Positions 34,972 to 46,329 of a stretch of 64,000 nucleotides of DNA are shown piece after piece; the stretch's first letter is position 1; each line of letters begins with the position of its first letter. The stretch lies in contig CM060841.1 of assembly GCA_030762175.1 (NCBI GenBank), positions 6,730,001-6,794,000 on the forward strand. Reading direction: 5' to 3'. This DNA comes from Metallyticus violacea (taxonomy: Eukaryota > Arthropoda > Insecta > Mantodea > Metallyticidae). The translations under genes and the position numbers were made by a program. The notes below the pieces were generated by a model. The model was not told the origin of the DNA. It saw nothing but the letters and a program-made list of their open reading frames with translations, and did no database searches.

Positions 34972-36132
34972 CTATGCTTGCTCTGGTGGTCTGTTAATGA
35001 ACTTAAACAATATGTTGTCTGCTTCCGGTATATCAAAATTCATAAGTTTGTATTCATATTTTTTTATGTAAATTTTTTCCCATATATTAAGTTCTTTCGG
35101 ATGTTGAATTGTTTTTAGTAATGTTATGTCCTTCTCTATTTCATGATTCTCATTCCAAAAATGTGCAGCCACTGCTGATTTTTCTACTTGTTTGTGTCTA
35201 ATATTTCTCCAGTGTTCCTTTAATCTTATCCCCAGATTTCTCTTTGTTTTTCCTATGTATATTTTGTCACAATCCTTGCAATTAATTCTATATATACCTG
35301 AATGTTCTTCTTTCTTCTTTTTTTGTTTAATTTTATTTAGATTTAATAGTTTACCAACACTATATCTGTTTATTGGTGCTAGAGTAATGTTGTACTTTTT
35401 GAAAATTTTTTGGAATTTATGGTTAACATAAGGGTGATATGTGAATTTTTGATAGGTATTTTCTTTAAGTGAAGAACTGAGTGTGGTGATTAGTTTAATT
35501 TCCTTTTTATTTTTAAATCTTTTTATTTTTTTATCTACCATTTGTTTGTTAAATCCATTTATTTCTGCTGTGTGTATTATATGTGCATATTCTTTCCTGT
35601 ATTCTTCTTTACTGAGTGGTGTATTAACTAGCCTATATGTCATACTATTGAATGCTGCTTCCTTGTGGGGTCTGGGGTTGAAACCTTTTGCTTTTATGTA
35701 ATTGTCGGTATGTGTGTCCTTTCTGTATATACCAAATTCTATATTTTTATTCCTTTTTATTATCCTTAGGTCCAGAAAAGGTAAAGTATTATTAACCTCG
35801 GTTTCCATAGTGAATTTTATGGTTTTTTCTTGCAAATTCAACAGTTTCAATGAATCTTCTATGAATCTATCTTCTACAATGGCAAACACATCATCAACAT
35901 ATCTGTACCATGTTTTGAATATGTATGGGAAGGCTTTCATTATATGTGTTTCAAAATAGCTCATGAACAGATCAGCCAAAAAAGGAGATAGTGGACTACC
36001 CATCATTAAACCTGATTTTTGTTTATAAAACTTTCCTTCAAATGTGAAGGTTTGGTTTGGTTTAAACATAGTTCTGTGAGTTTTACATATTCTTTTGTGT
36101 GTGTTTCTGCAATGTTGATAGATAATAGCCAT
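34972..36132 (-). CDS. PLE RT (C-terminal half) plus GIY-YIG endonuclease
   Basis: An open frame of 386 codons whose real content starts at the frame shift, so its ATG is not a natural start. FTFEGKFYKQ then GLMMGSPLSPF (residues 41-51) is RT motif B; YRYVDDVFAI with catalytic YVDD at 78-81 is motif C; NNTLPFLDL (near 115-122) is the thumb-proximal motif typical of PLEs. A linker with YHPYVNHKFQKIF leads to SGIYRINC (278-285) and KIYIGKTKRN (290-299), the GIY and YIG halves of the nuclease. These are followed by R303, H307 and the AHFWNENHE stretch (323-331), which carries later conserved His/Asn/Glu residues. The CKDC pair between GIY and YIG is a possible metal-binding element. The nuclease nicks target DNA for insertion; the RT copies the element RNA. 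Confidence 0.85.
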   Translation of the reverse strand: MAIIYQHCRNTHKRICKTHRTMFKPNQTFTFEGKFYKQKSGLMMGSPLSPFLADLFMSYFETHIMKAFPYIFKTWYRYVDDVFAIVEDRFIEDSLKLLNLQEKTIKFTMETEVNNTLPFLDLRIIKRNKNIEFGIYRKDTHTDNYIKAKGFNPRPHKEAAFNSMTYRLVNTPLSKEEYRKEYAHIIHTAEINGFNKQMVDKKIKRFKNKKEIKLITTLSSSLKENTYQKFTYHPYVNHKFQKIFKKYNITLAPINRYSVGKLLNLNKIKQKKKKEEHSGIYRINCKDCDKIYIGKTKRNLGIRLKEHWRNIRHKQVEKSAVAAHFWNENHEIEKDITLLKTIQHPKELNIWEKIYIKKYEYKLMNFDIPEADNILFKFINRPPEQA

Positions 36133-37445
36133 TTTTTTAACAAATTCAGGGTTTTCTCTTTTGGAATGCTTGGAAACAATGCTTTTACATCAAAGGAAAC
36201 CATGATATCATTTGAGTTTAGTTTATTATCTTTGATTTTGTTTATAAGATCGAATGAGTTTTTTATACTTAGACTTGGGAATTTGGGAAATGTATTAAAT
36301 CGTGTAGTTAACCATTTGGCTAGGAGGTAACATGGGGTATTGATATTGTTAATTATTGGTCTCATGTCTTTTCCTGGCTTGTGTATTTTTGGTAATCCTA
36401 TTATTTTAGCTATTGATGGATTAGGTATTTTGATTTTGTAAACATCTGAATTTGTGAGTAAGCTATTTCCTTTTAATATGTCTTCTATTGATTTCTTGCA
36501 TTTGTGTAGGGGATTTTTTTCCACTTCAATGAACTCTTTATTGTTTAGTAACTCTAGCATTCTATGTTGGTAATCTTCTTTGTCTAGGATTACAATTTGG
36601 TTTCCCTTATCTGCTTTTGCATATATGACTTCTTTTTTATTTAATGATTTTATGGTTTTTTGGTATGATTTGGGGATTTGGCTATGATTTTTAATTTCTT
36701 GTAATATTCCTGAAGACATTTTCCTAATATAATTTTTATCTATGGTGTTTAATTTCTCAATAGTTAATTCGATATCTGTAATATATTCGTCAATGTTTGA
36801 TGAGAAATTGACACATGTATTGATGCCGTTATTTAATAGTTTTGTTTCATCCTTATTCAGTTTTTCTTTGGAGAGATTAACTATTTCAAGGTTAGGTTTC
36901 TCGTTGATATTTTTATTTTTACCTATTTGTTTTCCGCGTAAATTTTTAAATTTATTTTTTTGGCGTGTAGTTTTATGTTTTATTCTGCAACTGATGCTTT
37001 CCAGTACGTTTCTCTCGATATTATTCCATGCAATGGTTCCTATTGACTTACTTAATTTCATATGTAATTCGTATAGCCTCACGTCTATATGTGCGATATC
37101 GGCGTAATGTTTGTGTCTTTCTAATTCCAATACTTTCTTTTCAGCTGCCTTTTGTATCTGACTATTATTGTTGTATTTTACTATTTTTCTGATAAATTTC
37201 GGACAAACTTTTTCTTTTAAACATCTATTTATGAATCTGATATCTGCTGTTTTGCATCCCCTTTTTTCTTTGAGTTTTTGGTAACGTTTTATTTCAGCTT
37301 TGTGATTGCATAATTGTATATTAAAGAGTACATGTTTTGGGAGTGATTGGTTGAGTTCTACTCTGTGTTCCATATTGTATCTAGTTCTTGAAGTCTTAAA
37401 GATCGATGTTACGTAATTAAAAAAGTTAACCTTTCCAGAGTTCAC
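36006..37445 (-). CDS. PLE reverse transcriptase, N-terminal half
   Basis: An open frame of 479 codons. The listed first codon is GTG directly after a stop; the first ATG is residue 25 (MEHRVELNQSLP). A basic, coiled N-terminal region is followed by AKADKGNQIVILDKEDY (277-292, RT motif 1), IIGLPKIHKPGKDMRP (348-363, motif 2/2a) and IMVSFDVKALFPSIP (414-428, motif A with its catalytic Asp). After LNQT (461-464) the frame departs from the family; the homologous sequence continues in the overlapping frame 34972-36132 as FTFEGKFY. The shift coincides with three AAACC units on the coding strand. All catalytic residues across the two frames are present. Confidence 0.82.
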   Translation of the reverse strand: MNSGKVNFFNYVTSIFKTSRTRYNMEHRVELNQSLPKHVLFNIQLCNHKAEIKRYQKLKEKRGCKTADIRFINRCLKEKVCPKFIRKIVKYNNNSQIQKAAEKKVLELERHKHYADIAHIDVRLYELHMKLSKSIGTIAWNNIERNVLESISCRIKHKTTRQKNKFKNLRGKQIGKNKNINEKPNLEIVNLSKEKLNKDETKLLNNGINTCVNFSSNIDEYITDIELTIEKLNTIDKNYIRKMSSGILQEIKNHSQIPKSYQKTIKSLNKKEVIYAKADKGNQIVILDKEDYQHRMLELLNNKEFIEVEKNPLHKCKKSIEDILKGNSLLTNSDVYKIKIPNPSIAKIIGLPKIHKPGKDMRPIINNINTPCYLLAKWLTTRFNTFPKFPSLSIKNSFDLINKIKDNKLNSNDIMVSFDVKALFPSIPKEKTLNLLKKWLLSINIAETHTKEYVKLTELCLNQTKPSHLKESFINKNQV

Positions 37446-38360
37446 TTAGTACCACTGTAATACATGTGAAAAATTGCTTAAAACTGCACTGTTATGTACA
37501 ACTCTTGTAATGTTTCGTGTTTTAAATGTTTACAAGTAGATTTTTTTCCTGTAATTTGAATTAAATTTGTTTTTAGTCGTCTTGTTCAGAATTACTACCT
37601 AAAATAGACAAATAGCAAATTATCTCTATCAAAGGAAGTAATCTGGAGAAGCTATGCCAACTGTAATGGTCTCACTCATGATAGAGCCCAAGTTTGGGAA
37701 ACCAGATTAATTATAAATGGCATTTAAACTTGAAATCTAACAGTTCTCTAGCTCAATGTCCCCAATTGCCTGCTCTCTATTGTAGTGATATGAATCTAAT
37801 GCTTAGCATAAAGCTCTGACCTTCATTTATTATGTAAAATAAATATTGTACATTATTATTTTTGTTAAGTTAGTTCCAGCAGACCTTCACCTACACTCCT
37901 GCCAGAATCGTTGATGCCCTTGCTTCCTGTAGATATTAGGCTTGGCTATAATTGCTTCTATATATATCTTTGAAATACTCTGTATAAATATGACTTATTA
38001 ATATATGAATACAATAAATAGACGTTTTAAACTAAACTGCAGATAACTGGTATTAAAGTTTGGAGGAAGATGAGCATAATATGATGATTAGTGCTTTGCA
38101 TTTGAAATTAATTATTTGAAATTTATCTGGGAATAAAATGTTACATAGAAATTTAAACATTTTGAGCACATAGTTAAATACATTTTCAATAGCATAATCT
38201 GCAAAACATATTCTAAAATATTTTCTAATGATTGAAAACACTTTCAAATAAACTTATTGCACATTCATTCATATAGATTTTTTCTGCAATAGACACGTTT
38301 TACACAAAGAATAAAATCTTTTCAATCAATATTTAAAAGATGGAAGAAGACGTCAATGGC

Positions 38361-38597
38361 CTGGCCAGGACCGATGGATTTTTTCAGGGCGTAAAAATCC
38401 TAAGTATGGCTTCTTTCGGAAGGGAAGTAAAGCCATGGGTCCGGTGTTGTACATTTACGGCACGAAAAAGAACCTCAAGCCTGAAAGAGAGGCCTCTGAG
38501 CAAAATTTTTTGGCCGTTTCACGCCCTGAGTTGAATGGGATGCTGATGACCTAAGCTGTTAAAGAGTGTCCATAAATAAATCAATCAAAAAAAAAAA
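38361..38597 (+). mobile_element. SINE A, 5'-truncated, with TSD
   Basis: Matches the 57563 SINE from GGCCAGGACCGATGGATTTT to the end GATGACCTAAGCTGTTAAAG, followed by an A-rich tail (38587-38597). It starts just downstream of the B box, so the tRNA promoter is missing. A 9-bp target duplication, GTCAATGGC, lies at 38352-38360 and 38598-38606, a clear sign of LINE-driven insertion. Confidence 0.85.
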
Positions 38598-38719
38598 GTC
38601 AATGGCAGAAAATTTTTGGGCACTTTTTTGACTACAGTGAAAGATGAAGTGCTGTTTTAAATGAGCTCAAGATAACCCAAGCAAGAAATTTTACATGAAT
38701 GAACCTTGCCATGAACCAT

Positions 38720-39700
38720 TAGGTCTTGTGTTTGAAATAATCGCCCTTTCCATAATGAACACAAAATGGAAAAAAATTGGTACCTATTGTAATAATATAG
38801 GATGTGTATTTAATTTCTAATTTGGGTTTAGAGTAATGATAGGTAACAGTTGGATAAGAGATGGGAGAAACATTGCTAGAAATTGGGATGGGGGAACTTT
38901 GGGAATTTGGAGATAAAATTAGATGAGGATTTTGGAAGAAAGTAGGGCAAACAATTGAATATACAGAGAGGCAAGAAATTTGGGCTAGTTTTAGAGACAA
39001 AAGTTCTTTAAAGTTGTACAGAATAATTCAAAATGAGTGGAGGAGAGTGAAATATGTGGACTGTTGCAATAAATTTTAGAGGGAAGAACTGGCTTAGATG
39101 TGAGCATGAGTATTGTTTTTAAAGGGTTTCTGAGGAGTAAATGGGAAAGGGTATATTGTATGTAGAGAGCCTAAAGGAATATTTCATTGTTTATTGGAGT
39201 GTGAAGGAGCAAAGAGATAAGAGAGAGGGTGTATGGGAAGTGAAATAGGATAAATTACAGAAAGGAAGTATAGCATGTAGAATGTTGACTGATATGGGGA
39301 CAAAGAGAAATAAAATGATAAGGAAATACTTAGGAAAAGTAAGGGAGAAATAGGTTGGAATAGTTGAGAAGGATGAAAGAATTATGGTATGACTGATAAA
39401 ATAGTTCTAATAAGGGAAATATAAGAAGTAGAGTTTGATTGTGCAGGTAAATGAAGGTTGTGTGTAATGAGGCCTCATATAGATGGACGTTAGATTTATT
39501 AATATTATTATATTGAGAATGTTAATTTGTTACTCATGAATGTTTAATGTATAAAAATTGTAAATAATAATGGTTTGTTTTCTTTGTATATATTTATGAA
39601 TACAGTATATAGCCGAACCTGGGTCTTCAGGAAATTCCAGTGAATAATCACTGATGAGCCAAAGACCAGTGTAAGGTGGATAGTTAATTGAAAATTGTTA
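38720..39700 (+). mobile_element. Non-LTR retrotransposon 3' relic
   Basis: Purine-rich sequence with frame-broken coding remnants; near 39150-39220 one frame reads CREPKGIFHCLLECEGAKR, a CCHC-type knuckle as found after the RT in R1/I-type LINEs. Similar in texture to the 10.4-11.6 kb relic. Stops throughout. Boundaries approximate. Confidence 0.45.
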
Positions 39701-40087
39701 ACTGTTTAAGCAGGGATACTATTGGTAAATAAATTCAATTAAACTTTGAAATGTTAAGAAAGTATATGTCACAAAAATTTGTCTTTTGCTTTTTATTGAA
39801 AGAATATTTTACAGAAGAAAGCAACTGTTACTAGTTTCTAAACCAAAAACCATATAGTCATCATTATTCTTTTATGGAAGTATTTTAGTTCAAGATATGG
39901 AAGTAGGCAGAAGTTAAATATACCTCTTTTAAAATTCTTAACATTTTACCACTCTTAAAATTTTTTTTTAGTATTTGATGTAGAAAAAATTCAAGTGATT
40001 GGGATTTAAGAATCCATTATCAGTCATTACTAGATAGTTTTATGATTTATGTGACAGTTAAATCTTCTATACTTTATGAAGTATTAC

Positions 40088-40187
40088 CATAGATCCAGGA
40101 AACAGCAATGGTTTCAAATAGCACGGCAAACAACATCGAGTAGCCAGCAGCATATCGGTCTAGCAGGTGGAAGAAATAGAAACCTCC
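40088..40187 (-). CDS. DAT: DAT exon f: TM10
   Basis: Thirty-three codons and the first base of a Gly codon, between acceptor ATATTTTTCAG and donor TATG|GTAATAC. The product reads [20 protein letters not shown] then [27 protein letters not shown] is the TM9-TM10 loop characteristic of insect DAT and monoamine carriers; the rest is TM10 with its buried Glu. Phase 0 at the 5' side, phase 1 at the 3' side, matching exon g. Confidence 0.95.
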
Positions 40188-40782
40188 CTGAAAAATATAA
40201 TTCAGTAATATTAGGCATGACATTATATTGTGCATGTTCAGGGATGTAAATCAGGCAATAATAAATTATAACTTCTATCTCAACTTGTTCTATAATTGAA
40301 ATAATGAAGTGATGTTGTCATACAGTCAGTTTTTAGCTTTTCTTAATATTCTCTCCGTTTTCTGAATATTTCTGTTATTATGTCCCCTCTAAAGTTTGTC
40401 ACATTTTCTTTCTTATTTCCTGCCATTTATTTAATAAATTTTGTTAATCGATTTTCGTATGTTGCTATATTGTCTATGCATTCCAAATGGAATTTTCAGT
40501 AAAATATTGTTTCATAATCTTACAAACCTCATTAGTTATGGTAAGAATCGGATTAGTGTTGCAGGAGACTAAATACAAGTGATCTCTTGGACCCAAGGAT
40601 AAAACATTTAGAGTGGAATGATAACTCTTTCAAACTCATCACGTTCTGTAGTAAGTATTCTTTAGTACAATATGCAGTTACTTTATAACAGATGAGGAAT
40701 GGAACTATGCACTCGTGAATACTCATTCTATTCGCCAGTCTTTTAGCCAGGCACAAGAACTCGACATTCAAATAGAAATTAG

Positions 40783-41769
40783 GTTACCCGGAAGTCACGA
40801 ACCGCCGCGATGAAAGCCGAATGGTTACGATTTCACATTAGCGCCAAATTGTTAAATATGTTGTGCATAGAAAGTGATAGTGAATAGTGTATTATGAATA
40901 GAAGGCGTTAGTATCACTGTGATTCGTTATTTTTTGCCCCACCTCAAACTAAGAAATGCTGATACGGTTCAGCACACATGCAAAATTTATACTGTTAAAA
41001 GAGCATGCTTTTTCCCTTATGATTATTATTTCCTTTATGTGTTACATTGCAGTTTCCCGTTTACTTTCGTGTGATTAACTACTATCACAAGTGCTTTCAT
41101 GTGATTTGTCTCATTTGCTTCCTAATATGAGTGTTTTCGTGTGATTAACTACTAACATGCTTCCTACAAAGTCAACTTCTCCACATTAGTCATAGTAAAA
41201 GCTCGCAAACAATGGTTTCTTTTTATTGTCCTGTTACAGCCTATAGCGTGAAGATATTAATGACTTTAGACACTGATTAATGCTGGTTATTTATACGTGA
41301 GCCAAAAAAGCAAACAAGCAAAATAATATTATGCTTACAAGCATAACTCAACCATATTAATATCTGCTAATCTTTGATGAAGTTTTAAATAACACACAAG
41401 AAAAAACACTAAAAATTAAGTTCCTTTGTTCCTTTAAAGCTAAATCACGACATTTTTAATTTTATACAACGTAGTTTCGTTACATATTTTATATATAAAC
41501 ACATTAGCCCCACTTCAAATTAAAAAATATCTTCCTTACACAGTTCGGAATACACGTTAAACTTATACTGTTAAAAGCGCATGCCTTTTCTCGTATAATT
41601 ATCATTTCCTTTACGTGTTATGTTGCTACATTACAATTTCCCATTTGTTTTCGTGCGATTAACTACTAACATGCTTCCCTCAAAGTCAACTTCTTTGCAT
41701 GAGTCATTTCATTGAGTGGCGCTCTGATTTTCCTCTGCCGCTTGCGACTGCTCGCGACTTCCGGGTAAC
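40783..41769. mobile_element. Non-autonomous TIR element, 987 bp
   Basis: GTTACCCGGAAGTC at the left end (40783) and its complement GACTTCCGGGTAAC at the right end (41756-41769); similarity continues a few bases into each side (CACGAACCGCCGCGA against CGCGAGCAGTCGC). The inside consists of two diverged copies of one unit, offset by about 570 bp (CCCCACCTCAAACT near 40938 and CCCCACTTCAAATT near 41508; both contain TTAACTACTAACATGCTTCC). No transposase. No clear target duplication was found, so the family is unassigned. Confidence 0.65.
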
Positions 41770-42439
41770 TTCCATATAAGATGTGAGTACCGTGGTCTAA
41801 ACGGGTTCCTATTCCAAAATGCAGCAATGTCGTAATTGCACATTTCTTTATATGTTTATTTCAGAACTATTAGATATGAGTTGCTGCATTTATTTGTATG
41901 TAACGTACAATTCATTGCTGCACTAATTACGTAAATAACATTGTCTAATTAGGTTCATAGAAACTGCAGCCTTATTCAAGCAAAATGTGACATCTATGTT
42001 TGCATTATGATCAAAGTAAACTTCAGCAACACTAGCCCGGGCAGGTACTACGTCCTCCTACTGCCTAAAACACTACTGAATGGATTGTACTTTTTCACTT
42101 TGAATGTCTCAAAAACAATTAGTAAAATAATATATAAGCATTATTACGTTATTAGAGTTTGTCATATTTAAATATTTTGTGAGTAAATATTTAAAAATAA
42201 TGGAGCAAAAAGAGGGCATTTTATGTACCCCTTTCTCAAAAACTATTTTAACATTACTTACATTATGGCGGTTTTATTGGTTATTTTCATTGAGCCATGG
42301 TCTTAACTAATCAAAATCGCAATTACAACAAAATATAAATATTTAAATGACAAAAAACGTTTAGCCAGTGCAGTTAATGTAGCACCAGCAAGCTCTCTGT
42401 TAAAATATTTCTAGTTTTAATATACACACAAACCGACTC

Positions 42440-43200
42440 CTAAATGCAGTCCATAATAGCAGGGAAGAGAGGATGGAGCAAGAAAAGATTGCACTGCAAG
42501 GGAAGAAGAAAAAGTGGAAATTGGAGGATCGGAAAGATTAAGAATACTAAATATAGACAATCAGAAAAAATAATTTACCACCCAATTCATAATGAAAACT
42601 TGATTCGAATCAAGTTACAAGAAGAAGAGCAGGGAGAAGAAGCAAAGGGAGATGATGGACAGGAAGCGGTAGAAGGAATTATAGAATAAACAAACCTACA
42701 GTTAGAAGAAAGAAGGTACGGTGAGAAGAAGAGGAAGAGGGAAAGAATATGACGAGGCAGCAGGAGAAGCAGGAGCTGAAGGATCTGTTGGAGGCCTTAG
42801 TGAAGATGGAGAGGATGGGAGCTAGAGGAACTTGTTTAGGAAGAATGAAGGAGGAGTATAATAAAGATTGAGAGGAGTATAATATATTGAAGTGTAATTG
42901 TGTAGCAGATATGGGTGAAGTGAAGTGAAGTTAATAGTGAAAATTGTAAGAATAGTTTCAAAATTGTAATACTGTGAGTATAAAGAATGAATAAACAAAT
43001 GCAATAGAGAAGTGGAGTAGCGAAAGGGAACTTCTAATAGGACATAAAACAATATTGTGTATATAGAATGAGAAGAGGGTAAAGTGATTGTGGAAAAGGG
43101 GTATGGTGAAAGAGTGAAGAAGAAGAAGAAGAAGAAGTAAAGTAAAATATAATTGAAATTGTTATAATAGCTATTATAATTATAATTAATATTACTAGTG
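42440..43200. other. Purine-rich stretch of unknown origin
   Basis: AG-rich on the plus strand with an 81-codon open frame (42444-42689) rich in Lys, Arg, Glu and Gly. It has no recognised domain and no splice or homology support. It could be part of a LINE ORF1 or simple purine bias. It ends in GAA repeats and the (TTA)n tract. Confidence 0.35.
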
Positions 43201-43203
43201 ATA

Positions 43204-43300
<97 letters not shown>

Positions 43301-43310
43301 CATTATTATT
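43204..43310. repeat. (ATT)n microsatellite
   Basis: About 35 uninterrupted ATT units followed by GTT units. The poly-Ile and poly-Asn frames here are artefacts of the repeat. Confidence 0.97.
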
Positions 43311-43936
43311 ATTATTGTTGTTGTTGTTAACGATGTGAAGAATTTAATAATATTTTGTTTTATTTATGTTGTTTGATTGGTTTATTTTTAAGTAATGAAT
43401 TGATTGCATTTATATTAGATTTGCAAACAAAGAATATAATTAAAAATTGGCTAATATAAGATATAAATGTGAAATTTACACAAATATATTTATAAAGATG
43501 ATATGATATAATATGGGAAATATAGAAACATATACAAGATCAATAGATATATAATATATCGTTTTATACAAATATAGACAGGAATAGATACATATAAGAT
43601 GTAAAGTAAAAGTATGTAAGGAATGTACTAGTCACTACTGCAGTTTCTACCGACTACCAGTCAATAATAGTTTAATAATTTATAGTTAAAATTAAGTGGA
43701 AGTAGTAGCTGGTTTCCAGCAGTTAGGAAGTAGTTGAAGGGAATGTAATTTTGTTATTTATCAAATTTGTTATTTTTATTATTTTAGTAAATGTTTAATT
43801 GTAACCTAGATACAAGTATAATCTGGTAAATAATAATGTAAGAATGTAATTTTGTAATTCAGAAATAAAGTATAAGATTTTGCAAAATACTTCCCGGTGT
43901 TGTAGGAAACAAGGTACCGGGATGGAGTATTTCAAA

Positions 43937-43945
43937 TTATTATTA

Positions 43946-44000
<55 letters not shown>

Positions 44001-44025
44001 CATCCTCATCATCGTTATTATTATG
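43937..44025. repeat. (ATT)n microsatellite, second tract
   Basis: ATT units from 43937 with CAT interruptions at both ends. It lies 0.7 kb from the first tract. Confidence 0.97.
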
Positions 44026-44929
44026 ATTTTCCATAATATTTGTACAGGGCCCCTCGTATTAATATTTTTGGCTCTGGCTCCCGAGCGATAGGTCAAGCAT
44101 CAGCTGGTAAATCGCTCCCTGCAATGTCGGAAGCCCAAATGGGTTATAAACCTTAGCTTAGATATTGAAAGTGTGCTCCTTCCGCTTGCATATGGCGAGA
44201 ATGTTGTTACCTTCAACTCATCAACTGAAATTCTACTTATTTCATATTCGTTAAGAAGCTAATTATAATAATTCACTCTTTGAACTGGAGCATTTTCTCG
44301 CAAAGATTCAGCATGTGTATATCTGTGTGGTTTTAACTTTAATAAATTTGTTCTGTTGTGCATATTTAGCTACTGATCTTTGTGGCGAACGCTCCGATTC
44401 TTCCTCCGTTAAAATTGTTCAAATATGGTTTCAAATGTATTCACTAGTCTTTGTATGGCACTTCTTGAAAGTGCGTTTGAAAAAGTTTCGATAAACTCTC
44501 TTCGAGCATAAGAGCAGAACTGTTTTAAAGTACTAACTTTTACCAAGAAAATATTGCTCTGTCACAGTATAATGCCACACCATTTTAAACACACGTGTCC
44601 CAAAGAACAACTCGACTAGTATACCGACCTAAGATTACGGATGACTGTACTGTCAAGAGGGATAGGGAAGAGCGTATAACGGGAGTACGGGTCAATTGTA
44701 GTGGCGTTCCTCTAGGACGAATATCTATATCATATATGACAGCCATATATTTCAATGACTTGTATATAATGACCGACCAACCTGCAGCAGTATTTACATT
44801 TTGACAGTTAACATCCTGTCCATACCAAAAAAGCTATTCCTTTCTCTTTATTGCTCCATATTTGCAATAATATCAAATCACTACATTATTATATCACTAA
44901 GTTAACTATTATACTGGTTGATCATGGCT

Positions 44930-45630
44930 ATCCTCAATTATAAGTACGCTCTAGAGCTTTGTCTTCACACCAAAACCTTGAACCAGACAGACAAGAATCA
45001 GTTAAATTTCACTATTACTTGTTTTCCTGGTTTAGAATGTCTTAAGCCAATTTTAAAGGATTGTTTTAACATATTAAGCTAAAATCCTACAACTTCTACA
45101 CTGTTGTATAAACCACCACGTCTAAGTTTCAGGTCTTCATCAATTTAAAAAGCATTTTCCGCACGACACTTAACCCCACACAGGTTCGTCTTCCTACACC
45201 AGGTTCTTATTCTTATTGCCGGATTAAGTGCAAACTTGTGCCTTAATAACACCTATTTCTTCAGTCCGATACTTACATTAGACTTTAAATCTGTACATTT
45301 GGCAATTGTGCCTCTAGGAATTTGTTTACATACTCAAGTGAAAATTTTGTCCTGCTTTTTATATTGGATCTCCGTTACAGTATCCCTTATAATGAATAAC
45401 CACAGACATTCAGTTAAAACCGGCTCTCCTCTTCCGGTAGTTCAACATGCCAGCCTTCATCACTCTGCTTTGATACATGTTTTCCCTTAGTTCTCATAGA
45501 TGCGTACCTCCATCTTCTCTCACTAGTACACTCAGAAATAGAGAGATGGCGGTCATAGTTTTACATAAGGCTCGCTGCTCCCCTGATCTAAACATTTCCC
45601 TCTAACTTTTATCTCACTGGCAACCAGACG
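44930..45630 (+). mobile_element. Penelope-like element relic, third subfamily
   Basis: Frame-broken remnants include CFPGLECLKPILKDCFNIL, then KPPRLSFRSSSNLKSIF, and a YIG-type nuclease remnant (LYIGSPLQYP, NNHRHSVKTGSPLPVVQHAS), followed by EMAVIVLHKARC.PDLNI-like residues. The same series recurs at 58.25-58.79 kb (PRLTFRTPSTLKD; FYIGLTSTVHSLRMNNQRHS; EMAAIFLHKARIPPGLN), showing they belong to one PLE family distinct from the 34.8-kb element. Located in DAT intron e-f... that is, between 40.2 and 46.3 kb. Confidence 0.6.
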
Positions 45631-45884
45631 TTTTAGCTTCGCCTATGTTGGATGCCCTGCGAGATCTCTGAGTAACTTTCGAGTATACTAGTTTCTAAAA
45701 TGTATCGCTTGACGTAGTCTTCATAATCTCGCGTCGCAAACAAGGACAACGCAGCGGCTTGAAATATCGTGTTTTTAACAGTATTTAACAGTGTTAAGTG
45801 TTAATCTAATTTTTAATCGTGTCACTTTCTAGTGCATTTTAAAGCGTATATATAAAATAAAAATAAAATAACACTATTAACAAT

Positions 45885-45997
45885 GTAACAAATTAACAGT
45901 AATTATAATAGTAGAAAAGGAAAGTCACACTTGAGTTCGAAATATAGCGATCTCAAGTGTGACTTTTTCTTAGTGTTTTATCTATTCTACTATTATA

Positions 45998-46045
<48 letters not shown>

Positions 46046-46310
46046 AATAAAGTAACACTCTTAACAATGCAACTAAAATAACAATAACTAGAAAAGCAGA
46101 AAAGGTGGTAAAATGTTTCTATGGACAATATTACCTACGATATTCGATATTCAATATTTATTTTCCCCACCGTCACTTGTCTTCTTGCCATAGAAGAACT
46201 CAAGCAGTTCGAAATATGGCGATTACTAATCTGTGACTTTATCGTAGTGTTTTATCCTTTTCTGTTTTTCTAGTTATTGCTATATATATAGGAAAACAAT
46301 AGTAAGTTTG
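45885..46310. repeat. PLE 3' non-coding region with inverted repeats
   Basis: Inverted words AATAACTAGAAAAGCAGAAAAGG (46083) and CCTTTTCTGTTTTTCTAGTT (46257) enclose a conserved hairpin at about 46173-46220: GCCATA pairs with TATGGC and, inside it, GAACT with AGTTC. A (TG)n run lies at 46009-46041. The same hairpin occurs at 58.02-58.07 kb (minus) and 59.64-59.70 kb (plus) beside the other relic of this family. Confidence 0.5.
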
Positions 46311-46329
46311 AAAGTCCTTAGATGAATAC

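Larger units (their letters stand above)
34797..37445 (-). mobile_element. Penelope-like retroelement, nearly intact
   Basis: The most complete PLE here, sense within DAT intron f-g. It encodes a full RT palm and a C-terminal GIY-YIG endonuclease in two overlapping frames, then a 175-bp 3' non-coding tail with a hammerhead-like motif, ending AAATCAAAATAAG at 34797. The tail matches both arms of the 29.5-30.3 kb pair. The 5' boundary is not recognised; it may extend to about 37.55 kb. One frame break, explained by a (GGTTT)3 repeat at 36049-36063, stops it being a single ORF. Confidence 0.85.

Noticed and set aside
35192..37107. Plus-strand ORFs across the large PLE
   Set aside because: Hydrophobic shadows of the minus-strand RT/endonuclease frames.
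42444..42689. A small basic host gene
   Set aside because: Purine bias explains the composition; no splice, homology or start context supports a gene.
43034..43303. Poly-isoleucine and (43795-44034) poly-asparagine ORFs
   Set aside because: Products of ATT microsatellites.
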